Position numbers and translations under genes: made by a program | DNA from: Pedobacter faecalis | GTDB taxonomy: Bacteria; Bacteroidota; Bacteroidia; Sphingobacteriales; Sphingobacteriaceae | Length of the DNA: 64,000 nt | Assembly: GCF_030182585.1 (NCBI RefSeq) | Contig: NZ_JARXOW010000001.1 | Location: forward strand, 1,488,001 to 1,552,000 | Direction of reading: 5' to 3' | Notes under the pieces: model-generated | Databases searched by the model: none | The model's input: only the letters and a program-made list of their open reading frames with translations | What the model was told of the DNA's origin: nothing | Part shown: positions 27,589 through 36,124 of the stretch, in pieces | How the letters are laid out: every line of letters begins with the position of its first letter | Position numbering within the stretch: position 1 is the stretch's first letter

Positions 27589-29532
27589 ATGCTTAAAAAA
27601 CTGTTTAGAAAAAAGACTGTAGCTGAAATTCTCGAAGGTGCGGCTGACCGTTATGACGATCAAGGCACAGCCTTACACCGCACGCTTACTGTTCGAGACC
27701 TAACTTCTTTCGGTATCGCAGCGATAATTGGGGCGGGCATATTCAGTACTATTGGGAAGGCAAGTGCAGACGGCGGCCCGGCGGTGATTTTCCTTTTTAT
27801 TTTTACGGCAGTCGCTTGCAGTTTTGCTGCGTTTGCATATGCGGAGTTTGCATCGATGGTACCTGTATCAGGCAGCGCGTATACGTATTCGTACGTGGCT
27901 TTTGGTGAAATTGTCGCCTGGATCATCGGTTGGTCATTAATTATGGAGTATGCGGTCGGAAACATTACCGTTGCTATTTCATGGTCCGATTATTTTACTG
28001 GACTTCTGTCCTCCTTACGAATACCTTTTCTCGGGATTGACGGAATAAATCTGCCAGACTGGATGACAATGGATTATCTCACTGCTTTTAACGGGCATCT
28101 GCAAACTGAGACCTTGCTTAAGGCAGGCAAAAGCTATGCAGATCTGGACGAAGCTACGCGACTTGCAAATAATGCCTGGTTAACTGCACCACAAATTGCG
28201 GGGTTCCATTTTGTGGCCGACTTGCCAGCCCTTGGTATCATTATATTTATTACGTGGCTGGTGTACCGTGGCATGCGCGAGTCCAGGAACGCGAGTAACG
28301 CAATGGTGGTTGTAAAGTTAGCCGTCATATTGCTCGTGCTGGCAGTCGGCATTTTTTATGTTGATGTAGACAATTGGGACCCCTTTGCTCCCAACGGCAT
28401 ATCGGGTGTCTTGAAAGGGGTGTCTGCGGTTTTCTTCGCCTACATCGGATTTGATGCAATTTCTACCACCGCAGAGGAATGTAAAAATCCACAACGCGAC
28501 CTTCCAAGAGGGATGATGTGGGCTATCGTGATCTGCACGGTGATTTATATTGCTATTGCCCTGGTGTTGACAGGCATTGTCCGGTATGATCGTTTGGCTG
28601 TAGGGGATCCGCTCGCCTTTGTTTTTGAACAAATAGATTTACGTTTATTAAGCGGAGTTATCGCCGTGAGTGCGATATTTGCTATGGCCAGCGTATTGCT
28701 TGTTTTCCAAATGGGGCAACCAAGAATATGGATGAGCATGAGCAGAGACGGCCTTCTTCCGAAATCTTTCTCCAGGCTGCACCCCGTCTATAAAACCCCT
28801 TCATTTTCAACTATCGTAGTTGGCTTCGTTGTTGCGGTACCCTCCTTGTTCTTAAACTTAACGACGGTTACAGATCTGTGTTCAATCGGGACATTATTCG
28901 CATTCGTTCTAGTTTGTGCCGGGGTGCTGGTTCTGCAAAACCGGACTGATGTACAGCGTGGGAAATTCAGGACGCCCTATATCAACTCGAGATATATAGC
29001 CCCTATTGGGTTCATAGCTGCCATAATTTCGGCCGGGATGTTCTTTAAGGCTGAGGCATCTTCCTTTTTATTCAACACACCAAAAATAAAGGATCCTACT
29101 ACGTTGATCACTTCTCTAGATGGAAGCGAACTAGAGCTATTAGGGAGGGAAATTAGCAATAAGATGGCTGCCTCTTCAACCCCTATCACGGATCTTGAAG
29201 CTTATCTAAGTGCCCAATCCTTAGATCAGTACGAAAAATTTGTGGCTGGTTCCGCGCTGAGTTATGAAAAAAAATATGAATACGGCTGGACTTTGTTTAA
29301 ACATAAAATACCTACCTGGATATTTTTGAGCATCTGCCTGATCGTATTATATTATTGCATTAAGGAGCAATTGTCTTTAATCCCAGTACTAGGATTACTC
29401 AGTTGCCTTTATATGATGTCCGAATTAGGTATTTCCAATTGGATTGGGTTCGGAGTATGGCTGGTCGTAGGTCTTGTCGTATATTTTCTCTACGGGTATA
29501 AGCATAGTAAATTACGACGTGCAGAAACGTAG
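27589..29532 (+). CDS. Enlarged APC-family amino acid permease
   Basis: Inner-membrane amino acid transporter of 647 aa, about 140 residues longer than the related permease at 2076-3590. The core is shared: AAIIGAGIFSTIG, YAEFASMVPVSGSAYTYSY, and the SMSRDGLLPK loop near helix 9. Two insertions stand out: a polar stretch at about residues 150-205 between early helices, and a charged, helical stretch at about 475-560, before two extra C-terminal hydrophobic segments. The insertions lie outside the core helices and may cap the pore or bind a partner. It ends the engB operon. Substrate unknown. Confidence 0.87.
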   Translation: MLKKLFRKKTVAEILEGAADRYDDQGTALHRTLTVRDLTSFGIAAIIGAGIFSTIGKASADGGPAVIFLFIFTAVACSFAAFAYAEFASMVPVSGSAYTYSYVAFGEIVAWIIGWSLIMEYAVGNITVAISWSDYFTGLLSSLRIPFLGIDGINLPDWMTMDYLTAFNGHLQTETLLKAGKSYADLDEATRLANNAWLTAPQIAGFHFVADLPALGIIIFITWLVYRGMRESRNASNAMVVVKLAVILLVLAVGIFYVDVDNWDPFAPNGISGVLKGVSAVFFAYIGFDAISTTAEECKNPQRDLPRGMMWAIVICTVIYIAIALVLTGIVRYDRLAVGDPLAFVFEQIDLRLLSGVIAVSAIFAMASVLLVFQMGQPRIWMSMSRDGLLPKSFSRLHPVYKTPSFSTIVVGFVVAVPSLFLNLTTVTDLCSIGTLFAFVLVCAGVLVLQNRTDVQRGKFRTPYINSRYIAPIGFIAAIISAGMFFKAEASSFLFNTPKIKDPTTLITSLDGSELELLGREISNKMAASSTPITDLEAYLSAQSLDQYEKFVAGSALSYEKKYEYGWTLFKHKIPTWIFLSICLIVLYYCIKEQLSLIPVLGLLSCLYMMSELGISNWIGFGVWLVVGLVVYFLYGYKHSKLRRAET

Positions 29533-29728
29533 AGGAAACTCCCCAAAAACACCAAAGATTAATAACGTTTGAATTTATTTTCAAATATATTCTACATTCT
29601 GAGAATATATCTCTACATTAGATTTAAAATTCAACAATACTCAAAGGCATTGTTGAATTACCCCTCCTAATTATCCCTATAATTGTTGGTTTGAGTACCT
29701 TCAATAAGGCTCCGCCCGGAGCCTTTTT
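29533..29728 (+). repeat. Intergenic region with four consecutive inverted repeats
   Basis: 196 bases without a gene hold four hairpins in a row. The arms are ATATATTCT/AGAATATAT (29585-29610), AATTCAACAAT/ATTGTTGAATT (29628-29659, 11 bp perfect, 10-base loop), AATTAT/ATAATT (29669-29684) and the terminator hairpin (29706-29725). It could be a structured 3' UTR of the permease or kup mRNA, or an unannotated small RNA. No ORF and no exact promoter element is seen inside. Confidence 0.5.
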
Positions 29729-29730
29729 TT
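29706..29730 (+). terminator. Intrinsic terminator between the APC permease and kup
   Basis: AAGGCTCC (29706-29713), loop GCCC, GGAGCCTT (29718-29725), then TTTTT. The T-run overlaps the kup stop codon on the other strand. Works in the + direction only. Confidence 0.88.
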
Positions 29731-31681
29731 ATGCCGGCAATCTATTCAGTTCGATGTCATCAGGCGTTACGAAGATCAACGGTACCTTTTCTACATCGAC
29801 ATAACTGGAATCAAGACCAAAACTCCTTTCTTCTGAAAGGCTTAACCTTTTCAAAATAAAATAATAATCCATCACCGTGCGTTCATAGAAAGATAGATTA
29901 GAAAACTTGGAAAGGTGCTTCTCCAATAGTACAAATCTGAAATCACCCGCAATTTTATGCCTGTTCAAAGACGTATACTGACTCGTAATGTCGACTTCAC
30001 CATTTTTAACAAGCTCTTCTACAACCTTTCGGTATAGGAGGTTGACCCGCTGCTCAACCCGGAACCCTAATTTAAAGTCTATACGAATCAGCTTTCCCGG
30101 GATTAAAAACTCCACCTTGTATTCTCTCGTAAACGGTTCGTCAACTACATCTACGTGTACGAGCCAGTAAATGTCCGCTCGCTTGGGTTCTTTCTGAATG
30201 ATAGAATAGATAATCTTTGATTCGATCTCCGTTTTAAAGTTGGCACTTGTTAGATAAACAAGCTGAGAAGAATATTTCGGTACTGAAATGTCGGAACTTA
30301 GCTCACTTATGATTTGGTAATAGTCTTCGATTTCGACGTATTTAACAAAACGGTTTTTTATTTTTCTTGCGATATACCAACTCCACATTACCGTAAAGAG
30401 CGCCATCCCAATCATCACAGTAACCCAGCCGCCGTGCAGGAACTTTGCAAGATTACCGACCAAAAAAGTAACTTCAATTAAGCCATAGGTAACGAGAAAG
30501 GCGACAATAGCATAGGTTGGTACTTTTTTTCGTTTCATATAAGCGGCGACTAAAATTGTAGTGGCCAAAAACGTGATATTTATTGCCAATCCGTACGCTG
30601 CTTCCATATTTGTGGAGCTTCGGAAAACCAGCACAATACATATACAGCCTACCCACAAAATCCAATTGATAGAGGGCACATAGATCTGCCCTTTTTGATT
30701 ACTTGGATAGTTTATCCTGACCTTGGGCCAGAGATTAAGCCTGACTGCTTCTGATATCAATGTAAAGGATCCGGTGATCATAGCCTGGCTCGCTATCACC
30801 GCGGCGCAGGTAGCCAAAGCCACCATGAATAGCAGGTAACCTTGGGGAACGATCTCAAAAAACGGATTAATATCACTGTTGAAGCCCCCATGATGCAAAA
30901 CCCAAACTCCCTGTCCGAGATAGTTAAGGATAAGCATCGCTTTAACGAAAATCCAGCTAATACGGATATTCTTGCGACCGCAATGGCCCATGTCAGAATA
31001 TAGGGCTTCTGCCCCGGTAGTACATAAAAATACGCCTCCTAATATTAATAATGCAGTGGGGCTTACAGAAATAAGTTTGACGGCATAATAAGGGTTCAGT
31101 GCGCGTAGAATAGATATATCCTGAATAACAAACAAAAATCCGAGCAAGCCTAATACACTGAACCAAAATAACATAACAGGACCAAACAGCTTACCAACCA
31201 GGTTAGTCCCAAATTGCTGTATGATGAAAAGAACCGTGATAATTGCGAGAACGATTGGGATGACCTGAACCTCAGGAAACTTTAGCTGCAAACCTTCGAT
31301 CGCCGAAGTGACTGTTATGCTTGGAGTTATAATACCATCTGCTAACAAAGCACAACCGCCTACAACAGCGGGCACTACCAGCCATTTTGCATTCTTTCGA
31401 ACTAAGGAATAAAGCGAAAATATACCGCCCTCACCTTTGTTGTCAGCTCGAAGCGTAATCAATACGTATTTGACGGTTGTTTGTAAGGTGAGCGTCCAAA
31501 TGATACAGGAAAGCGCTCCAAGCACTAATTCCGTATCAATGATTTGACCACTGTCTATTACTGATTTGAAAATCGCCTTGAGTGTATAGAGCGGAGATGT
31601 ACCGATATCTCCATAAACGATTCCTAAGCTTACCAGCAACCCGCCGGCGGTTAGCGCATTTAAATGCTTTTGACTTGACAC
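29729..31681 (-). CDS. kup: Kup-family potassium uptake protein
   Basis: Secondary K+/H+ symporter of 650 aa in the inner membrane. The N-terminal LGIVYGDIGTSPLYTLK is the family signature, followed by LRADNKGEGGIFSLYSL in the second conserved block. About 12 hydrophobic segments cover residues 10-445, then a roughly 200-residue cytoplasmic tail. The start is GTG at 31681: an in-frame stop lies just upstream and no in-frame ATG is available. Monocistronic, with its own promoter and an upstream palindrome. Confidence 0.95.
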   Translation of the reverse strand: MSSQKHLNALTAGGLLVSLGIVYGDIGTSPLYTLKAIFKSVIDSGQIIDTELVLGALSCIIWTLTLQTTVKYVLITLRADNKGEGGIFSLYSLVRKNAKWLVVPAVVGGCALLADGIITPSITVTSAIEGLQLKFPEVQVIPIVLAIITVLFIIQQFGTNLVGKLFGPVMLFWFSVLGLLGFLFVIQDISILRALNPYYAVKLISVSPTALLILGGVFLCTTGAEALYSDMGHCGRKNIRISWIFVKAMLILNYLGQGVWVLHHGGFNSDINPFFEIVPQGYLLFMVALATCAAVIASQAMITGSFTLISEAVRLNLWPKVRINYPSNQKGQIYVPSINWILWVGCICIVLVFRSSTNMEAAYGLAINITFLATTILVAAYMKRKKVPTYAIVAFLVTYGLIEVTFLVGNLAKFLHGGWVTVMIGMALFTVMWSWYIARKIKNRFVKYVEIEDYYQIISELSSDISVPKYSSQLVYLTSANFKTEIESKIIYSIIQKEPKRADIYWLVHVDVVDEPFTREYKVEFLIPGKLIRIDFKLGFRVEQRVNLLYRKVVEELVKNGEVDITSQYTSLNRHKIAGDFRFVLLEKHLSKFSNLSFYERTVMDYYFILKRLSLSEERSFGLDSSYVDVEKVPLIFVTPDDIELNRLPA

Positions 31682-31701
31682 TTTTGCATGAATTTAGGCG
31701 A

Positions 31702-31709
31702 CAAAATTA
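31702..31709 (-). promoter_or_regulatory. Promoter -7 element of kup
   Basis: On the minus strand TAATTTTG, an exact TAnnTTTG, lies 20 bases before the GTG start. Confidence 0.6.
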
Positions 31710-31728
31710 CAACAAATTCTAACCTCAC

Positions 31729-31748
31729 CTCATTTTTATTAAAATGAG
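31729..31748. promoter_or_regulatory. 20-bp perfect palindrome upstream of kup, candidate operator
   Basis: CTCATTTT, spacer TATT, AAAATGAG: an 8-bp perfect inverted repeat 20 bases upstream of the kup -7 element, where a regulator could bind, between two divergent genes. No known regulator motif is recognised. Confidence 0.45.
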
Positions 31749-31827
31749 CCTAACGCCATTATGTGTTAAATATTGTTAAATGTTCTTCTGCCGAACAAAA
31801 CCATTGAAGATTTTGTTTTTTTATTTA

Positions 31828-31835
31828 TATTTTTG
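31828..31835 (+). promoter_or_regulatory. Promoter -7 element of the T9SS-tagged protein gene
   Basis: TATTTTTG, an exact TAnnTTTG, 12 bases before ATG 31848. A TTG at 31804-31806 has -33 spacing. It argues against the upstream start at 31773. Confidence 0.55.
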
Positions 31836-31847
31836 GTCGCACCAAAC

Positions 31848-32366
31848 ATGAGCAAACACAACCAAATAGCGCTTATAATGCATTTCATATGCTTACTATT
31901 TGTAGGTCAACTCGGCATGAACCAGAGTTTTGCTCAAAAGGCTGACAGCGCCTTAAACAGTATGCGTGCGAAGAAAATCAACAAAGTACCACAAATTAAA
32001 GTAGATCTTCCGAATTATAGGGCTAAGTATTATTTGGGGAAAATACCTTACGATGGTTTCTCCAACCTAAGAGGCTTGGATTACGTCCCCCAGAGGACTG
32101 AAAAAAACCTAACTGTTCTTAAAATTTATCCTAACCCGGTAAATGACAAGGTTAATCTCATTATTCGTCTTGACCAGGAAGCGAATTTTTCCGTCAGGAT
32201 ACTTGATATGCTTGGCAATGAAGTGGTGACTTTGGCTAACGAACGACTAAGAGAGGGCGAGCAGACTAAAAACTACGCTATTCCAAATCGATTAAACCCT
32301 GGTGTATACTTTTTGAGAATTTCGGCAGGAGCTGAAACAATAGTGAAACGGATATCTGTTTTGTAA
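31848..32366 (+). CDS. Small secreted protein with T9SS type A sorting domain
   Basis: Secreted protein of 172 aa. Start chosen at ATG 31848, just behind a promoter element; an upstream in-frame start at 31773 would lie before the promoter. The signal peptide spans about 30 residues and ends NQSFAQ. Residues about 95-172 are a complete T9SS C-terminal domain: LKIYPNPVNDKVNLIIRL, VRILDMLGNEV, LNPGVYFLRISAG and a basic KRISVL end. Only about 65 residues remain between signal and domain, a Lys-rich unstructured piece. The protein is therefore almost only a sorting tag, so its role is unclear; it may be exported and anchored or act as a small adhesin-like factor. It may be followed in one transcript by the FAH gene. 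Confidence 0.8.
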   Translation: MSKHNQIALIMHFICLLFVGQLGMNQSFAQKADSALNSMRAKKINKVPQIKVDLPNYRAKYYLGKIPYDGFSNLRGLDYVPQRTEKNLTVLKIYPNPVNDKVNLIIRLDQEANFSVRILDMLGNEVVTLANERLREGEQTKNYAIPNRLNPGVYFLRISAGAETIVKRISVL

Positions 32367-32395
32367 GCACACTGATTGGATGCTCTTTATAGAAT

Positions 32396-33007
32396 ATGAA
32401 GATAATTGCTATAGGAAGAAACTACGCGGCACATGCGAAAGAATTAAACAATCCGATACCTGAAACACCTGTAATTTTTTTAAAGCCTGATACTGCCCTT
32501 CTAAGGGATGGAAAACCTTTTTACATCCCCGATTTCTCGTCCGATATCCATTACGAACTTGAGGTAATATTAAAAATATGTAAAGAAGGTAAACATATTT
32601 CCGAAAAGTTCGCATCAAACTATTACGAAGAAATAGGACTTGGGATTGATTTCACCGCGAGGGATATCCAGGCAAAACATAAGGAAAAAGGGTTGCCATG
32701 GGAACTGGCCAAGGCATTTGATCATTCCGCGGCAATCAGCAATTTTTTACCAAAGTCAGACTTCCAAGACATCTACAATCTTGATTTTCGACTGGACGTA
32801 AACGGGGAAACGAAACAGCTTGGCAACACGCGCAATATGATCTTCTCATTTGATAACATCATATCATTCATATCAAAGTATATTACATTAAAAAAAGGGG
32901 ACCTAATTTTCACCGGTACGCCAGAAGGCGTAGGTCGCATAGTCCCGGGCGATAAGTTGCAGGCTTGGCTATGCGGACAAGAGCTAATAAAATTTGACAT
33001 CAGGTAG
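32396..33007 (+). CDS. Fumarylacetoacetate hydrolase-family protein (FAHD1-like)
   Basis: Mg2+-dependent cytoplasmic hydrolase of 203 aa. The metal ligands Glu54 and Glu56 are in HYELEVILK and Asp85 in GIDFTARD; TGTPEGVG near the C-terminus is the family signature. The short single-domain size matches the YcgM/FAHD1 group (acylpyruvase or oxaloacetate decarboxylase) rather than fumarylacetoacetase. The stop is 1 base from the M23 peptidase start. Substrate not determined. Confidence 0.88.
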   Translation: MKIIAIGRNYAAHAKELNNPIPETPVIFLKPDTALLRDGKPFYIPDFSSDIHYELEVILKICKEGKHISEKFASNYYEEIGLGIDFTARDIQAKHKEKGLPWELAKAFDHSAAISNFLPKSDFQDIYNLDFRLDVNGETKQLGNTRNMIFSFDNIISFISKYITLKKGDLIFTGTPEGVGRIVPGDKLQAWLCGQELIKFDIR

Positions 33008-33008
33008 T

Positions 33009-34730
33009 ATGATCAGAATTTTATCAGTTTTTATAATCTGGGCAATTGTGCCAATATTCGCGTATAGCCAACCAGTATGGAGTAACAACAAATATCCGTT
33101 GGTTGACTTCCGTCAGCCCCTGGACATCAAACCTCCAGCGCTTTCCGGCTCTTTTGGTGAACTGCGGTCTAATCACTTTCATTCCGGACTTGATTTCCGC
33201 ACCAATCAACGCGAGGGCTATCCGGTTTTTGCTGTGGCTGATGGCTTCGTATCGCGCCTTAGAGTGCAGAATGGAGGCTTTGGACTTGCCTTATACGTTA
33301 ACCACCCCAATGGGTTCACTTCTGTATACGCGCATCTCCAGCGATTTGGCCCGGAGATAGCCGATCAGGTAAAACGCATTCAATACCATAAAAAGTCATT
33401 TGAGGTAGATGAACTTGTTGATAGCTCGCTCTTACCAGTACGAAAGGGACAGGTGATCGCTTATTCGGGGAACACCGGAGGATCGGCCGGACCGCACCTC
33501 CATTTTGAGATAAGAGATTCTAAAACGGAGGCAACTATAAATCCTCAACTATTCGGCATAGAGATACCGGACAACGTTCCCCCCGTGATACATTCATTAT
33601 ATGTGTATCGATTGAATCATAAGGTTTTTAATGAGTTGACTCCAAAACAGTACTTTCGGCTTATTGGTTCAGCTGGAAACTACCGGATACATCACGTAAC
33701 TACCCTGCGCCTGGGCGGTGAGGTAGGGTTCGGAATCGTCACAAACGATCGCCATACCGGCGCTTCTGGCCTGAACGGCGTGTACGCGATTCAACTTGAA
33801 CTTGATGGAACGGTGATATACAGTTCCTCTATGGAACGCTTTGAGTTCGTTAACAGCAGAGCCATCAATGCTCATATCGATTATCCGCATTACCTTAAAA
33901 CCAAGATATCGATTCAAAAGAGTTTTGTTGATCCTGGCAACCCGCTTAAAATTTATAGTAACGTTCTAAATTATGGGCGCGTAACATTTAATGACGGCAA
34001 ACTTCACCGGATGAAATACACGGTAATAGATGGCCGCGGAAATAAGAGCACCTTAACGTTTAACGTTCAGTCGGACAACCAAGCGGTCATTAAAACGCCG
34101 GAGGTTAAGGCAGATACAATCTTTAAATTCACCGATAGAAATGAATACATTGAGGATGATGTGAGGGTGATATTGACCAAGGGAACGCTTTATAACGATG
34201 TCTATTTCTCTGCCAAAAAGTTGCCGCGCCAGTCATATAATGTATACTCATCATCCTATCAGATTCATAACAACAAAGTTCCATTGCACACGGGGTTTGA
34301 GCTTTGGATAAAAGCTGACAGCACTTTGATCCCTTATCAGGAAAAGGCTGTGATCCTTAACGCATCCGGAATATCACAGGGCGGATCATTTGAAGACGGT
34401 TACGTTAAAGCAACGCCACGGACTTTTGGTAATTATTATATTTCTGTCGACACAATAGCCCCAACCATCACCCCGCTCAATATATCAGAAGGAAAACGGA
34501 TGGGAAACGTGAGTAAGGTAACGTTTAAAATAAGGGATGACCTATCGGGTCTTAAAAGCTTCAACGGCTATATAGACGACAAATGGGTACTTATGGAATT
34601 TGACGCTAAGACCGCAACGCTCTGGCACACCTTTGATGATCTTACGTTATCTGGTAAACATACCTTTAAGCTTGTTGTTACAGATATGAAAAACAACGCC
34701 AAAACGTATAATGTAACCTTTTACAAATAG
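33009..34730 (+). CDS. M23-family peptidoglycan endopeptidase
   Basis: Periplasmic zinc peptidase of 573 aa. Start at ATG 33009, one base after the previous stop; an ATG at 32994 would sit inside the previous gene. A signal peptide ends IFAYSQ. The LytM domain spans about 45-185, with His58 and Asp62 in HFHSGLD and the GPHLHFE motif giving His163 and His165, so it should be active. The remaining roughly 390 residues are strand-rich and probably form Ig-like or substrate-binding modules. The likely job is cutting peptidoglycan cross-links. Regulated by an unknown partner; family activity is known, its target is inference. Confidence 0.9.
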   Translation: MIRILSVFIIWAIVPIFAYSQPVWSNNKYPLVDFRQPLDIKPPALSGSFGELRSNHFHSGLDFRTNQREGYPVFAVADGFVSRLRVQNGGFGLALYVNHPNGFTSVYAHLQRFGPEIADQVKRIQYHKKSFEVDELVDSSLLPVRKGQVIAYSGNTGGSAGPHLHFEIRDSKTEATINPQLFGIEIPDNVPPVIHSLYVYRLNHKVFNELTPKQYFRLIGSAGNYRIHHVTTLRLGGEVGFGIVTNDRHTGASGLNGVYAIQLELDGTVIYSSSMERFEFVNSRAINAHIDYPHYLKTKISIQKSFVDPGNPLKIYSNVLNYGRVTFNDGKLHRMKYTVIDGRGNKSTLTFNVQSDNQAVIKTPEVKADTIFKFTDRNEYIEDDVRVILTKGTLYNDVYFSAKKLPRQSYNVYSSSYQIHNNKVPLHTGFELWIKADSTLIPYQEKAVILNASGISQGGSFEDGYVKATPRTFGNYYISVDTIAPTITPLNISEGKRMGNVSKVTFKIRDDLSGLKSFNGYIDDKWVLMEFDAKTATLWHTFDDLTLSGKHTFKLVVTDMKNNAKTYNVTFYK

Positions 34731-34734
34731 CATC

Positions 34735-35196
34735 ATGACACAACTAAAAGCAGGTCAAAAGGCCCCGGACTTCACTGAGAAGGACCAGAACGGTAATATG
34801 GTTTCCTTAAGCCAGTTTAAAGGAAAAATAGTTATCCTCTATTTTTATCCGAAGGATGATACGCCGGGCTGCACAGCGGAAGCATGTAATTTCAGAGACA
34901 ACTATGAAAGTTTAATTGGGAAAGGGATAGTTGTATTGGGTGTAAGCATTGATGATGAGAAATCCCACCAGAAGTTTGTTACAAAACACAATTTACCTTT
35001 TCCCCTGCTTGCCGATCCGGACAAAAAGATCGTTGAGCTATATGGTGTATGGGGAGAGAAAAGTATGTATGGTAAGATTTATATGGGTACAAACAGAACA
35101 ACATTTGTTATTGACGAAGAAGGATATATCTTACATATCATAACAAAAGTTGACACAAAGAATTCTTCGGCTCAGGTGCTTAGCCTGCTTAGTTGA
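34735..35196 (+). CDS. bcp: Thioredoxin-dependent thiol peroxidase (Bcp/PrxQ)
   Basis: Cytoplasmic peroxiredoxin of 153 aa, reducing hydroperoxides with thioredoxin. Peroxidatic Cys46 and resolving Cys51 lie in DDTPGCTAEACNFRD, the classic PrxQ CX4C spacing. The GVSIDDEKSHQKFVTKHNLPFPLLADP segment fits the family. A start 4 bases after the M23 gene suggests co-transcription. A thioredoxin is encoded at 39690-40007. Confidence 0.95.
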   Translation: MTQLKAGQKAPDFTEKDQNGNMVSLSQFKGKIVILYFYPKDDTPGCTAEACNFRDNYESLIGKGIVVLGVSIDDEKSHQKFVTKHNLPFPLLADPDKKIVELYGVWGEKSMYGKIYMGTNRTTFVIDEEGYILHIITKVDTKNSSAQVLSLLS

Positions 35197-35242
35197 AATT
35201 TCATTTTTTTTCGTTCGCTATGGTTAGTACCCTAGTTTTACA

Positions 35243-35250
35243 TAAGTTTG
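35243..35250 (+). promoter_or_regulatory. Promoter -7 element of the transketolase operon
   Basis: TAAGTTTG, an exact TAnnTTTG, 27 bases before the start, with TTAG 19 bases upstream as a possible -33 box. Confidence 0.6.
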
Positions 35251-35277
35251 CTATTATTTTATATAACCCCCAAATAA

Positions 35278-36123
35278 ATGAAACATACAATTAATGAATT
35301 AACGGACATCGCTTCTCAGGTTCGAAGGGACATTGTAAGGATGGTCCATGCCTGCCAATCAGGACACCCTGGGGGGTCACTTGGCTGTGCAGATTTTATG
35401 ACGGCTCTTTATTTTGAGGTGATGAATCACTCATCGGATTTCCAGATGGATGGAAAAAACGAAGACTTGTTCTTCCTGTCTAACGGACACATATCACCTG
35501 TTTTTTATAGTGTCTTAGCGAGATCGGGATATTTTGAGCTTAGTGAGCTGGCTACTTTCAGAAAACTTGATTCGCGACTACAAGGACATCCTACAACGCA
35601 TGAAGGACTGCCCGGAGTGCGTGTAGCTTCGGGCTCACTGGGACAAGGTATGTCTGTGGCCATAGGTGCGGCTTTAGCTAAAAAGCTTAATAAAGACACA
35701 TCCATTGTATTTTCACTGCATGGTGACGGAGAACTGCAAGAGGGTCAAAACTGGGAGGCCATCATGTATGCGCCATTTAATAAAGTAGATAATTTGATAT
35801 CTACTGTTGACTACAATGGCCAGCAGATCGATGGTCCAACAGAAAAAGTCCTTTCCTTAGAAAATTTACGTGCTAAATTTGAAGCCTTCGGCTGGCATGT
35901 GATAGACTCCGACGGGAATGATATGGACAGCATTGTGAAGGCCCTCCATTACGCCAAATCGCTTACGGGAAAAGGTAAGCCAATATTGAACTTAATGAGC
36001 ACCCAAATGGGTTATGGTGTCGACTTTATGATGGGGTCACACAAGTGGCACGGCGTAGCGCCGAATGACGAGCAATTAACGACAGCGCTTGCGCAACTTA
36101 CCAGCACTCAAACTGATTACTAA
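35278..36123 (+). CDS. Transketolase, N-terminal subunit
   Basis: The thiamine-diphosphate-binding half of a split transketolase (pentose phosphate pathway), 281 aa. SGHPGGSLG and the ThDP motif HGDGELQEGQNWEA ... N (about 143-165) are present, as is the metal-binding Asn in DYNGQQIDG. Splitting transketolase in two genes is common in Bacteroidota. The downstream half begins 1 base after the stop, so equimolar synthesis is likely. Confidence 0.95.
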   Translation: MKHTINELTDIASQVRRDIVRMVHACQSGHPGGSLGCADFMTALYFEVMNHSSDFQMDGKNEDLFFLSNGHISPVFYSVLARSGYFELSELATFRKLDSRLQGHPTTHEGLPGVRVASGSLGQGMSVAIGAALAKKLNKDTSIVFSLHGDGELQEGQNWEAIMYAPFNKVDNLISTVDYNGQQIDGPTEKVLSLENLRAKFEAFGWHVIDSDGNDMDSIVKALHYAKSLTGKGKPILNLMSTQMGYGVDFMMGSHKWHGVAPNDEQLTTALAQLTSTQTDY

Positions 36124-36124
36124 G

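Noticed and set aside
29533..29728. 6S RNA between the permease and kup
   Set aside because: The hairpins are separate and do not form one long interrupted duplex with a central bubble; no sequence match can be shown by eye.
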